A DNA stretch of 53,688 nt from JAVJSU01 sp040219275 (GTDB lineage: Bacteria > Chloroflexota > Anaerolineae > Aggregatilineales > Phototrophicaceae), in NCBI GenBank assembly GCA_040219275.1, contig JAVJSU010000017.1, positions 1-53,688 of the forward strand. The letters are read 5' to 3'. A program made the position numbers and the translations under genes. Below, in pieces: positions 24,910 to 33,700 of the stretch; positions within the stretch are counted from its first letter, which is position 1, and every line of letters starts with the position of its first letter. The notes under the pieces were generated by a model, which saw only the letters and a program-made list of their open reading frames with translations, had not been told where the DNA came from and did no database searches.

Positions 24910-26472
24910 ATGAAAAAAGTTATTTTATTCGTCATTGATGCGCTGGCTTCACGCGTGGTTTTCCCTGCGATGGAAGCCGGAAAGCTCCCTAATCTGCAAT
25001 TGCTGTGCGAGCGCGGTGAATTTAGTCAGGAGTCCACGGCGATCTTTCCGAGTATCACGCCCGCCGCCCTGTCTTCATTGGTCACAGGGGGCTACCCTGA
25101 CGAACACGGAATCGCCGGCGTGTACTGGTATAACACGGAAGAAAACACGGTTGAATTCTTTGGCGCGGATTTTGTGGTGGTGATGAACAATGGCATCCAT
25201 CAGTTTTTTGAACAATTCCTTGTCAAATTAAGTAACAGTTTGCTGAAACGCGATAGCCTGTTTCAAAAAGTAGAACGTGCCGGAAAAACTGCCGCCTGCC
25301 TCAACTTTTTTGTTTATCAGGGGGATGTTGAGCACAAAGTTGATGTGCCGTTGTTGTTATCGCTTGTTCCGGGCGTGCCGTATACCAAAAATGTGCGCGG
25401 TCCATCCACGCTGTATATGGGCGATTTTGTGCGTGCAAGTACCGTTGCAGAGCGTGATTCACTTTCCGGTAACGGTGGGATGCTGAATCGCTACGGCTTC
25501 AATGATGATAATACCTTCGATATTTTGTTGCAGATGGTCAAAACGGACGCACTTTCCGATTTTACGCTGGCGTATTGCCCCGATAATGATTGGGAAAGCC
25601 ACAGCAAAGGACCGCAAAACGCGCTGGATACGCTCATCCATTTTGATGAGCGCCTCGGTGAAGTCATCGAAGCATTCGGCGGGATAGAGCGCATGTTAGC
25701 CGAAGTTTGCGTGCTCATCACGGGCGATCATTCGCAAAGTGACATGATCGAAGATACGGAAAGTTCCGGCATTGATCTCTCGAAATCGCTGATAGAGTTT
25801 AACATTGTTACGGCAGGCACGGATTGGTCAAGTCCCGATCAGGTGATGATCTGCCCGAATTTGCGCGCCTGCCAGATTTACTTCGCAGAGCCAACCGCAG
25901 ACTCCACGCCAGCACTTGCCAGCAAGATGATTAACCAACTGCTGAACACACCGCATCTGGATCAGGTCATCTGGCGCGATAAACTTCTGCACCACGGCGG
26001 ACGCGGGTATCATGTGCAAACGGCTTCTCGTGGCGAGCTTCATTTCTTTAAGGGTGAAGGTGGCGAAACACAGGGCAGAGATAAATATGGCTTTGCGTGG
26101 AGTTGGACGGGCGATTTACGCACGCTGGATGGCACGCTTTACGAGGATGGTACTGTGAGTTTTGGGGCGTACCCGAACGCGTTTGAGCGCATCGTCAGCA
26201 TTCTTGATTTGCAACGCAGTGGTGATTTATGGGTCACGGCTGAGGTCGGCTATGATTTGATTTTGCCGGAATTTGATCTGCATGAAGGAGGTTCGCATGG
26301 GAGTTTGCACGCGTTTGATTCCATTTCGCCGTTGATTCTGGCAGGCGCACCGCAGGGCGTAAACTTGCCAGCCTATCCGCGCTCAATTGATGTCGCGCCA
26401 TTGTGTTTGCAAGCACTCGGCATCACACCGGAACGTTTGCCCGGAGTCTCAGCGGTACATCCAGACGAATAA
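24910..26472 (+). CDS. Alkaline-phosphatase-superfamily phosphodiesterase (nucleotide pyrophosphatase type)
   Basis: 520 residues. The metal-ligand and nucleophile pattern of type I phosphodiesterases/NPPs is visible: D10 (FVIDALAS), T50 (FPSITPAALSSLVTGGYPDEHG), then D225/D227 with H231 (YCPDNDWESHSKGP), D273-H274 (ITGDHS) and a late His in EGGSHGSL. There is no signal peptide, so it appears cytoplasmic, which is less common for NPP-type enzymes. It likely hydrolyses a phosphodiester or phosphonate; the substrate is unknown. It is monocistronic, and a dispersed element follows about 30 bases after its stop. Confidence 0.87.
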   Translation: MKKVILFVIDALASRVVFPAMEAGKLPNLQLLCERGEFSQESTAIFPSITPAALSSLVTGGYPDEHGIAGVYWYNTEENTVEFFGADFVVVMNNGIHQFFEQFLVKLSNSLLKRDSLFQKVERAGKTAACLNFFVYQGDVEHKVDVPLLLSLVPGVPYTKNVRGPSTLYMGDFVRASTVAERDSLSGNGGMLNRYGFNDDNTFDILLQMVKTDALSDFTLAYCPDNDWESHSKGPQNALDTLIHFDERLGEVIEAFGGIERMLAEVCVLITGDHSQSDMIEDTESSGIDLSKSLIEFNIVTAGTDWSSPDQVMICPNLRACQIYFAEPTADSTPALASKMINQLLNTPHLDQVIWRDKLLHHGGRGYHVQTASRGELHFFKGEGGETQGRDKYGFAWSWTGDLRTLDGTLYEDGTVSFGAYPNAFERIVSILDLQRSGDLWVTAEVGYDLILPEFDLHEGGSHGSLHAFDSISPLILAGAPQGVNLPAYPRSIDVAPLCLQALGITPERLPGVSAVHPDE

Positions 26473-26499
26473 CTTGAATTCTGTTTAAGGTGAACATCT

Positions 26500-26639
26500 G
26501 CAAAAAAGAGCTTTTAGCCGTTAGCTTTTAGTTTGAAAAACAATGCTTTTGCTAAAAGCCAAGAGCTTCCAATATTCAAGGTATTTTTCCGCAAAACGAC
26601 TGTCATTCATGATCGTTTGCTTACCCGGAACTGACGTTA
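26500..26639. repeat. Dispersed ~140-bp element, copy 2 (minus orientation)
   Basis: Reverse-complement relative of 23442-23590. It shares CTGTCATTCATGATCGTTT, ATATTCAAGG, TTTGCTAAAAGCCAAGAGCT and the terminal CTGACGTTA. It sits between the convergent phosphodiesterase-like and dprA genes. Together with copy 1 it makes an inverted pair about 3.2 kb across. Confidence 0.8.
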
Positions 26640-26647
26640 ATAGTACA

Positions 26648-27562
26648 CTATCGGTATAGCGTCGTTATTACGTTGATGAGCGTGTCATCCATCGGCAACT
26701 TCAGAGCGCCATCTTTAAGTAATTGTTGATTGCCCGATTGGGGTAGGTCAAAGGTGGCGATCCTGCGTCCCTGCGTGGTGGCGAAGCGTCTGGCGTGCAT
26801 CGCGCCACCTGTAACGCTGGATTCCACGATAATCACGATGTCACTTAAGCCACTAATCAGCCGATTACGCGCCACCAATCCCGGCGTGCTGACCGTCGCG
26901 GAAGGGGCAACTTCGCAGAGGATCGCGCCTTGCTGATGTTTGGTGAGGGCTTGCGCTAGTTGAGTATGTTCACGCGGGTAAATGTTGAGGATGCCACTGC
27001 CGAGTACCGCCACCGAACATCCGCGCTGACCGTGCGACAAGGTGTGGAAGTGCGCCTCATAATCCACGCCGAACGCCAACCCGCTCATCACTGTGACATC
27101 TTGCTGAACGAGTGCTTCGACTAACATGGGAATGATCGCTTTCGCTTGCGGGGACGGTTCTCGCGTGCCGATAATGGCGGCGGTACGGGCAGGATTGAGC
27201 GCCTTCTCTCCGCCGAGCATGAACAGGATCGGCGGCGCATCCGGCACAGTCTTAAAGCGTTGCGGATAACGCGGATCGTCGAACGTCATGATCTGCACGC
27301 CAGCATCAAGCCAGCGAGTCATTGCATTTTGGGTTGCGTCTAAATCAATCCCGTGGATGGCGGCGGCGATTTTCTCCCCGATGCGCGGGACTTTGCGTAA
27401 GTCTTTTGTGCTGGCACTGATGACCGCGTAAGGATCATTGTCGAATTCGGCTAACAGGGCACGAAAGGTCTTGCCCCCAATCTGCTTGATAAGGCTCAAC
27501 GCCAACCACGCGACATCCGGTGGCGCAGGGGCGGGCGGCGGTTCCGGTAAATCAAACCCCAC
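26648..27562 (-). CDS. dprA: DprA/Smf family DNA-processing protein
   Basis: 304 residues. An N-terminal helix-hairpin-helix-like part (LRKVPRIGEKIAAAI, about 55-70) precedes a Rossmann-like DprA core with AAIIGTREPS, VMSGLAFGVDYEAHFHTL and VARNRLISGLSDIVIIVES. DprA loads RecA on incoming single strands during transformation. The C-terminal winged-helix DML1-like domain of long DprA proteins is not evident; the protein ends with a short tail. It is preceded by an HTH gene whose stop is only four bases upstream, so the two form an operon. Because no com genes are nearby, a role outside competence is possible. Confidence 0.88.
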   Translation of the reverse strand: MGFDLPEPPPAPAPPDVAWLALSLIKQIGGKTFRALLAEFDNDPYAVISASTKDLRKVPRIGEKIAAAIHGIDLDATQNAMTRWLDAGVQIMTFDDPRYPQRFKTVPDAPPILFMLGGEKALNPARTAAIIGTREPSPQAKAIIPMLVEALVQQDVTVMSGLAFGVDYEAHFHTLSHGQRGCSVAVLGSGILNIYPREHTQLAQALTKHQQGAILCEVAPSATVSTPGLVARNRLISGLSDIVIIVESSVTGGAMHARRFATTQGRRIATFDLPQSGNQQLLKDGALKLPMDDTLINVITTLYR

Positions 27563-27566
27563 CGAT

Positions 27567-28187
27567 CTATTCTTCCTCGTAATATTCGGCGATAGACAAC
27601 ATAAGCGCGTTCATAAAGTTATTGACCTGTCGTACCAGAATCGCCCATTCGCTGGCACTGCGCGGCGGGTTGATTTCCGACCATGTGAGGATCGAATTGA
27701 AGACAAATTCGCTAAAGTAGAAGAATCCGCGCATCGCCTGCGGTAAGGTCATGCCGTTTTCGCTGAGTGCTTCGGCATATTCTTTACCGAGCCGGATCGC
27801 CCGCGACAGGTCATCATCCATCGCACCGCCCGCTAAATAGGCACGCAAATCCTCCAGCGTTTCCCGCCCCAGTTGGCGCATCGCCACCCGCGCTTTTTCG
27901 CCCATGGCGCTATACCACGGCACATCGGTGAGGTTGCCTTCACCCACCTGCATCCGCGTTTGCCCCAGCGCGTTCTGGATGATAATTTTGACCTCCATCG
28001 GCAAAATCTCATCCTGCTGGGTCTGGGCGTGCTGAATCAACTCCGCCTTCAAGAAACGCCGGTGATTGCCCGGTGTGCGTCGTGACGAAATATCGCCGCG
28101 ATCTGCCCAATTGCGGACTGTTGCCGGATGCACGCCGAGGATTTCTGCGGCACGCCGTAAACTTACCCATTCTGTATTGCTCGTCAT
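27567..28187 (-). CDS. Excisionase/MerR-like HTH protein with C-terminal helical domain
   Basis: 206 residues. Residues 6-55 are a winged helix of the excisionase/MerR-like class (SLRRAAEILGVHPATVRNWA, then RTPGNHRRF). The rest is helical (about 60-206) and includes GKEYAEALSENGMTLPQAMRGFFYF. It recalls the RsbRD/PucR-type N-terminal domains that respond to protein or ligand signals, but this likeness is weak. It lies four bases upstream of dprA and probably controls or partners it. A CAGT heptad array lies just upstream of its start. Confidence 0.8.
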   Translation of the reverse strand: MTSNTEWVSLRRAAEILGVHPATVRNWADRGDISSRRTPGNHRRFLKAELIQHAQTQQDEILPMEVKIIIQNALGQTRMQVGEGNLTDVPWYSAMGEKARVAMRQLGRETLEDLRAYLAGGAMDDDLSRAIRLGKEYAEALSENGMTLPQAMRGFFYFSEFVFNSILTWSEINPPRSASEWAILVRQVNNFMNALMLSIAEYYEEE

Positions 28188-28206
28188 ATGCGCCTATCGT
28201 GAATTA

Positions 28207-28248
28207 CAGTGGTTAGTAATCAGTCGTCAGTTATCAGTACACAGTTTG
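28207..28248. repeat. CAGT heptad array (6 units)
   Basis: Six 7-base units in phase; five start with CAGT and one with TAGT. They lie about 20 bases upstream of the HTH gene start codon. Same family as 3443-3470 and 46111-46138. Confidence 0.7.
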
Positions 28249-28358
28249 AATTGCGTCCGTGCGATCTTTTTCTGACTGACTGTAAATTAAAGGCTGATAA
28301 CTGTGAACCCCTTCATTATAGCATCCTTCGCAGTATCCTTGTGCAAAAATCATCATGC

Positions 28359-28388
28359 TTGACAGGAATAGAACACATATTCTAAAAT
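28359..28388 (+). promoter_or_regulatory. Promoter of the alpha/beta hydrolase gene
   Basis: TTGACA (28359-28364) and TAAAAT (28383-28388) are spaced by 18 bases, about 31 bases upstream of the start codon. The spacer contains GAATA...TATTC with a 7-base gap, a possible repressor site. AAAGGGG precedes the ATG. Confidence 0.72.
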
Positions 28389-28419
28389 TAAGTATCTAAA
28401 ATGTCAAAAAGGGGTACGG

Positions 28420-28974
28420 ATGAAAAAACAATTGTTATTTATTCATAGCGCGGGTTCACAGGACAATGGTGAGGGTAGCACTCAACTTCTTGATGTGATG
28501 AAAGCTGAACTGAGTGACGATTACGATATCATCGCGCCGTTGATGCCTGATCCTGAAAATCCCGATTCTGCCGCGTGGCAAACGGCAGTCAAAACGGAAA
28601 TAAACGCCCTCAATACGCCGTACATCCTCATTGGGCATTCGCTCGGAGCGTCGACCATCCTCAAAACGCTCACCGAATCCACCGTAAGCAAATTGCCAGA
28701 AGCATTATTCCTGATCTCCACGCCGTTCTGGAGTAATGAAGGATGGGAAGTCGCCGAGTATGCGCTGAACGACGACTTTGCGAAGCGCCTTCCGTCATTA
28801 AAGGCGAATTTTCTCTATCACAGCCGGGATGACGAAATCGTGCCATTTTCTCATCTGCTGAGTTATGAAGAAAAAATCCCGCAAGCCACCCTGCGTAAGC
28901 TGGATGGTTACGGGCATTTTCTGGAGTTGGATAGCTTCCCGCAATTAATCGCGGATATTCAGGCGCTAAATTAA
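28420..28974 (+). CDS. Small alpha/beta hydrolase (RBBP9/YdeN-like)
   Basis: 184 residues, a minimal alpha/beta hydrolase. Catalytic residues are readable: nucleophile Ser in IGHSLGAS, acid in SRDDEIVP and His in GYGHFLEL. The N-terminal strand and oxyanion region is LLFIHSAGSQ. Length and motifs fit the RBBP9/YdeN serine hydrolases, whose physiological substrates are mostly unknown. Its stop overlaps the stop of the convergent reductase gene by 4 bases, so the two transcripts overlap at their 3' ends. Confidence 0.88.
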   Translation: MKKQLLFIHSAGSQDNGEGSTQLLDVMKAELSDDYDIIAPLMPDPENPDSAAWQTAVKTEINALNTPYILIGHSLGASTILKTLTESTVSKLPEALFLISTPFWSNEGWEVAEYALNDDFAKRLPSLKANFLYHSRDDEIVPFSHLLSYEEKIPQATLRKLDGYGHFLELDSFPQLIADIQALN

Positions 28975-29543
28975 TTTCTCACAGGGACATAGATCGCACC
29001 GATTACGCCGCCGTCGAAATTTGTCGTTTTCACGAGTTCGAGATTTTTTCTCTGCGCGCCATCTTTGAATAACGGCATACCACTGCCCAGAATCACCGGA
29101 TTGATGTTCAGGCGATATTCGTCAATCAGGTCGAGTTCCATCAAACTCTGCGCGAGGCGTGGACTGCCCAATAACCACATATCTTTGCCGGGTTGATTCT
29201 TGAGTTTCGTGAATGCTTCCTTGATGTTGTCTTTGATGATGACCGTGTTCACCCAATCAACGGACTCAAGTGTTTCTGAGACGACATATTTAGTCGCGTC
29301 ATTCGCCCAGCGTGCGTGATTTAAGTCTGCCTCACCCGCGTTCGGATCTTCGAGTACAGTGGGCCAATAACCCGCCATCATCTCATACGTCACGCGCCCA
29401 TAAATCGCGACATCGGTGCTGGCGTGCAGATCATGCGAATACGCCTCTATTTCCTTGTTATAGATAAGCCAACTCATGTCGCCTTCGGTGGTCGCTACGA
29501 AGCCATCTAATGAAACGTGCATCAAGAAGATAATTTTACGCAT
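28971..29543 (-). CDS. Dihydrofolate-reductase-like protein (RibD C-terminal family)
   Basis: 190 residues with the bacterial DHFR/RibD_C fold of YyaP/YwjB-type proteins: KIIFLMHVSLDGFVA at the N-terminus, IYGRVTYEMMAGYWP, KDMWLLGSPRLAQSLMELDL, and the late PVILGSGMPLFK. It probably uses NADPH to reduce a pterin or related heterocycle, though most members have no proven substrate. AGGAGC lies about 8 bases before the ATG. The 3' end overlaps the hydrolase gene by 4 bases, tail to tail. Confidence 0.9.
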   Translation of the reverse strand: MRKIIFLMHVSLDGFVATTEGDMSWLIYNKEIEAYSHDLHASTDVAIYGRVTYEMMAGYWPTVLEDPNAGEADLNHARWANDATKYVVSETLESVDWVNTVIIKDNIKEAFTKLKNQPGKDMWLLGSPRLAQSLMELDLIDEYRLNINPVILGSGMPLFKDGAQRKNLELVKTTNFDGGVIGAIYVPVRN

Positions 29544-29644
29544 GGGGAATGCTCCTGTTGATTTGTTTATACTATGGCATCAGCATAACCGAACAAAGGA
29601 GCTACGTCTTGAACAAATCGGACACGCAAATGCAAATTTGTCGT

Positions 29645-30424
29645 TTAGCCAATGAAGGTAACGGTTTGTCGCTCTAATTGGGCGATTTGCGCGGGGGTGT
29701 AGCCGATAAAGCGTTTTAGGGAGCGCGTCAGATGGGGTTGATCTGCATAGCCCGCCTCATAGACGGCATCCAGAATCGGCGCACCATTTTCCAGCAAGCG
29801 GTGTGCCTGTAGAGCGCGTTCGATCTGTCCGATCAAATTGGGTGCTAATCCGGTTGCCTGGACGAAACGCCGACGCAGAGTTCGCTCGGATAATTCTGGC
29901 GCTTGATCTTGCAGGACGGCTTTCACCAGCGGGTCAGCGACCAGCACATCGTTCCGTACCAGATGCTCGACAAAAGTTTCAACATTCTCAAACGAGGGCG
30001 TTTCCCATGTGTCGCCATCTAGCCAGAAGGATTTGTGTGCGGCTTGTGGCAGAAACACATCACTATCAAGCAAATTTCCGGCGGGGATGTTCGGCAGAAA
30101 TGTGCCGAGTGCAAACACAATTGTCAAAAATTCATTGCCTTCCGGTTGGGTCTTTGGCGTGGCTCTGGTGCGTGGACCTTCAACGGCGAGTTTTACTTTA
30201 CCGTTGTAGCGTGTGAAAAGCATGTTCCAACGCCCATCCGCCGGGCAGACCACGGCGTAATTGCTCCCGTTTTGCCCGCGCCAGATTGACTCGATATAGG
30301 GGGAGCTTGATAACCGCCCCTCAAAAATGGTTTCCACTTCCTGCACTCCGTTAGCATGTGCTTTTCTATAGTTTATCCCAAAACAGCAAATTTTTTGCGA
30401 GCAGGATTCGCCACTTTTTGCCAA
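29645..30424 (-). CDS. AraC-family transcriptional regulator
   Basis: 259 codons as drawn. GTG starts at 30346 or 30337 give 233 or 230 residues, and a GGAG lies just before 30337, so the shorter form may be real. The C-terminal part carries the double HTH of AraC proteins (LSERTLRRRFVQATGLAPN, then DAVYEAGYADQPHLTRSLKR and FIGYTPAQIAQL). The N-terminal half resembles the DUF6597-type sensor domain of AraC proteins that lack a classic cupin. It stands next to the giant subtilase gene in divergent orientation. Direct repeats in the shared region could be its binding site (inference). Confidence 0.87.
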   Translation of the reverse strand: MAKSGESCSQKICCFGINYRKAHANGVQEVETIFEGRLSSSPYIESIWRGQNGSNYAVVCPADGRWNMLFTRYNGKVKLAVEGPRTRATPKTQPEGNEFLTIVFALGTFLPNIPAGNLLDSDVFLPQAAHKSFWLDGDTWETPSFENVETFVEHLVRNDVLVADPLVKAVLQDQAPELSERTLRRRFVQATGLAPNLIGQIERALQAHRLLENGAPILDAVYEAGYADQPHLTRSLKRFIGYTPAQIAQLERQTVTFIG

Positions 30425-30466
30425 TTCCGCAAAGTGTAAAAAACGAGATCATGCTATCATGAATGG

Positions 30467-30486
30467 TTGAAACGGAATTGAAACGG
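30467..30486. promoter_or_regulatory. Tandem TTGAAACGG direct repeats
   Basis: TTGAAACGG occurs at 30467-30475 and again at 30478-30486, an 11-base period that places both on one face of the helix. They lie between the divergent AraC gene and the giant gene. Binding of a regulator is a guess. Confidence 0.4.
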
Positions 30487-30559
30487 TCATTTGAGAGTTG
30501 ATCGTCCGGTAACTAAATCGCCAACCATACAAAATCCATACAAAAGCTCTATGAAAAAA

Positions 30560-30613
30560 CACGCTATCCACCCGTATCCTTTTACTAGTGCTATCGGTAT
30601 AAATCATAGCGTG
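30560..30613 (+). promoter_or_regulatory. Long-loop hairpin in the leader of the giant gene
   Basis: CACGCTAT (30560-30567) and ATAGCGTG (30606-30613) are exact complements 38 bases apart, about 90 bases before the start codon. It could be an operator dyad or an mRNA leader structure. No known riboswitch pattern is matched. Confidence 0.35.
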
Positions 30614-30700
30614 CACAAATATCGCTGTTTATTTTATCTTTCGTTAATTATTCGCCAATTCTGGGGAATGTTATTCATCTATTCATTCTAGGAGGGACAG

Positions 30701-33700
30701 ATGAATCCAACTAAACGACGCTTATTGTCGTCAGTCCTATCGGGACTTATTTTATTATCTATGGTCTTTAGTTTGGTCGCACCGTTTGGGAGCAATCAAA
30801 CCGTTCAGGCACAGGAAGCCACTGATGAGCCACCTGTGGAAAGCACCGACTCTGCTGATCCACTGGCAGGTTCACCCACACCGGAGGCGACTCAAGATAC
30901 GCCGCCCGTTATTCCGGTAGATGGGTCAACCACACCGGATGATCTGCCCATCATCGTCAATCCGTCCACCACAAGCTACGGGGACGATTTTCAAGATGCG
31001 GATACAGTTGGCTGGTCACTCAGCGAAGGTTGGGCGCTGACCTCCAATCCAGAAGATGGCAATATTTACCTTACAACCAATGGCGCATTCGAAACTGCTA
31101 CCGTCCCCGGTTTACTGTGGGACAATGTCGCGGTTTCTGCGCGTTTAGGCATTACCCCCGGCAACACAGCGAATATCGCCTTACGCGTGGGGGCGGAAAA
31201 TTACAACGTCACCTTCAGCGCAGACGGTAGCGCACGGTTATTCCGTAGCCTGAACTTGCTGGCAGAAGCGAGCGCGCTGGAAGTCATCGAAGCGGATGAT
31301 CTCGCACCGCGCTGGTACGATGTGAGCGTGCAAGCCCTCGGCGACACCCTCACCGTCAGCGTGAACGGGGTTGGCGTGCTCACCTTCACCGATTCTGCCC
31401 CCTTAGCGGCGGGCGCGGTGGTCTTTAGCTCAGGGGTGAATAACACGGGCTTCATCATGTTGGATGATGTCAATTTGCAACAGGTCGCGGCTTCTCCGGT
31501 GGTCACACCCGATGTACCGACAAACGAAGCGCCTGTTGTGGTCGTACCCGTTCCCACCGAAACAGAAGTGACCAGCGACATTCCTCCTTTTGTGGAAGTG
31601 ACCGCTGAAAGCACAGCAGAAGCGACTGAAGTTGTGGTCGTAGAAGCAACCGCGGAAGCGACTGACGAAGCTACCGACGAAACAACAGCAGAAGCCACGC
31701 CCGCGCCGGAAAACACACCGGCAGTCGAGATTACGGCGGAAGCAACGGCTGACGTAGAAGCCACCGAAGTGGTCGAGGCGACCCCTGAAGTGGAAGCGAC
31801 CGACGACCCCGAACTTACACCGGAAGCCACACCGGAACTTGAAGTTACCGCAGAGGTAACACCGGAAGCGGAATCCACTGAAACACCTGAACCCTCCGAA
31901 GAAGCGACACTTGAACCCGTCGCATTTTCCGATTTTGACGGTCAAATTAGTGGCTGGTCACTCAGCGAAGGCACAACCATCCTTGCAGTTGAAGACGGTT
32001 ACGCGCTCTCGATGAATGCTGACTCCACAATCGACCCTGAACCAGCACTTTTTCTCGCCGATTTCCGTGCGGATGCCCGTGTAAACGTCAGCGCACCCGC
32101 CGAAGGTGAAATCGCTGGTGGTCTGGATGTGAACTTCCACATCAACGGCACAAGTGCTTATCGTGTCGCGTTTGGGATGGAAGAAATCGCGCTGTATAGC
32201 ACCGAAGGAGGCGACACTGAAACAGGTGAATTCCTGTTGACCAGCGTCCCCGCGACCTTGAGTTATGACACATGGTACGCGCTCAGTTTGACCGTCACAG
32301 GTGGCGAAATCACCCTGACCGTTGACGGCGCGGATACCTTAAGCTACACCGTAGAAGATGGTGATGCCGCCGGTGAAATCAATTTTGGTGCTTCAAGTGC
32401 CCTGCTGATTGACGACATCGCCATTTATGACCTGAGCGTTACGGATGAGAGCGCAGAGACGGTTGTGCCGTTCGCGCTGACCGATGAAAACGTGGTCAAG
32501 GTCGGGCAGGCACTCTTCAGCGTACTTGCAAGTTACGTGGAATCCGGTGAAGATGCCGCTGTTGCCGTCGCGCAGGCGCACTTCATGACGTTAGATGAAG
32601 CCAACCGCGTACGGGTGCAAATCTGGGGCGTAGGTGGTCAATCGCTGGTCGAACTCGGCACGATTGTCGCCGAAACCGATTCGGTGGTCATCAATCTTGA
32701 TGTTGACCATGTGAATGCCTATGCGTCCTTTGAGGCGTTGATTGATCTTGCTAATCGTGACGAAGTCGCCGCTATTTCGCTACCGGCGATTGCCGTCTCC
32801 ACCTCTGTGGGCGGTGTCGAACGTACACAAATTACCCAACAAGCAACGGGCGGGACGATCAAGCCGCACTCCTTAGACATCATCGGCGCAAACATCTGGC
32901 ATGAAGCCGGTGTGCTTGGTGCGGGTGTGGTCGTCGGTGTGATTGATACCAGTTTCGCAGGTGCGTCCATCATCCCGGAGCGCGATTGTTTGAACTCCGC
33001 GACACCTGTCACCATCGCTGGTGATGTTGGTGATCCGGGAACGGGACATGGCTTGAACGTGGTCGAGGTCATCTGTGACATCGCACCATCGTCAACCATT
33101 GTGATGTACCGTGCCAGTAGCGTCGGTGTGATTGATGATGCCATCAACCGCGCCGCCTCCGATCAGGTCGACATCATCGTGATTACGATTGATGACGTAC
33201 TGGGTGGCGGACAAAGCGGTATACAATCGGCAATTCAATCTGCCTATGGCTCAAATATTCCAGTCATCGCTAGCGCGGGTAATACCGGCGCAACAGGCGG
33301 TACTATTGCATTTGGCTATGATGGTGAATCCGGTCGGGTCAACGTCCGCGCCAGTGCAGGTAGCGTCATTGACTACAGCTGGGTTGAACCCAACGGAGAG
33401 GCAAATTATCCGTCTACCCTTTCACTTGATGGTGAAGTGGTGGATAGCCGTAACGTCCGTATGGGTGGTTCCGTCCAGCAATATGTCGTACCGGAACGTT
33501 GTGGTGAGTCTTGTGAGCTTGATCTTGAGATCAGCGGCGAAGGCACCACCACCATTCAGGTACTGGCGGCAGGTGGGGAAGATACAGCGGTCACCGGCGG
33601 CACGATGGTTCAGTTGAACACGCCAAGCACGCTGACGACTGCGGCGAACTCGCCGAATGCCATCGCGGTGGGTGCGGTGTGTGCAAGTCAGGCGCAGAAT

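Noticed and set aside
30425..30700. c-di-GMP or other riboswitch in the giant gene leader
   Set aside because: The CACGCTAT/ATAGCGTG pair is present, but none of the conserved core bases of known riboswitches could be placed.
31201..31945. Long minus-strand frames (225 and 171 codons) in the giant gene
   Set aside because: Both arise opposite the low-complexity Thr/Glu linker; Ser/Val or Cys/Phe/Arg repeats are artefacts of that tract.
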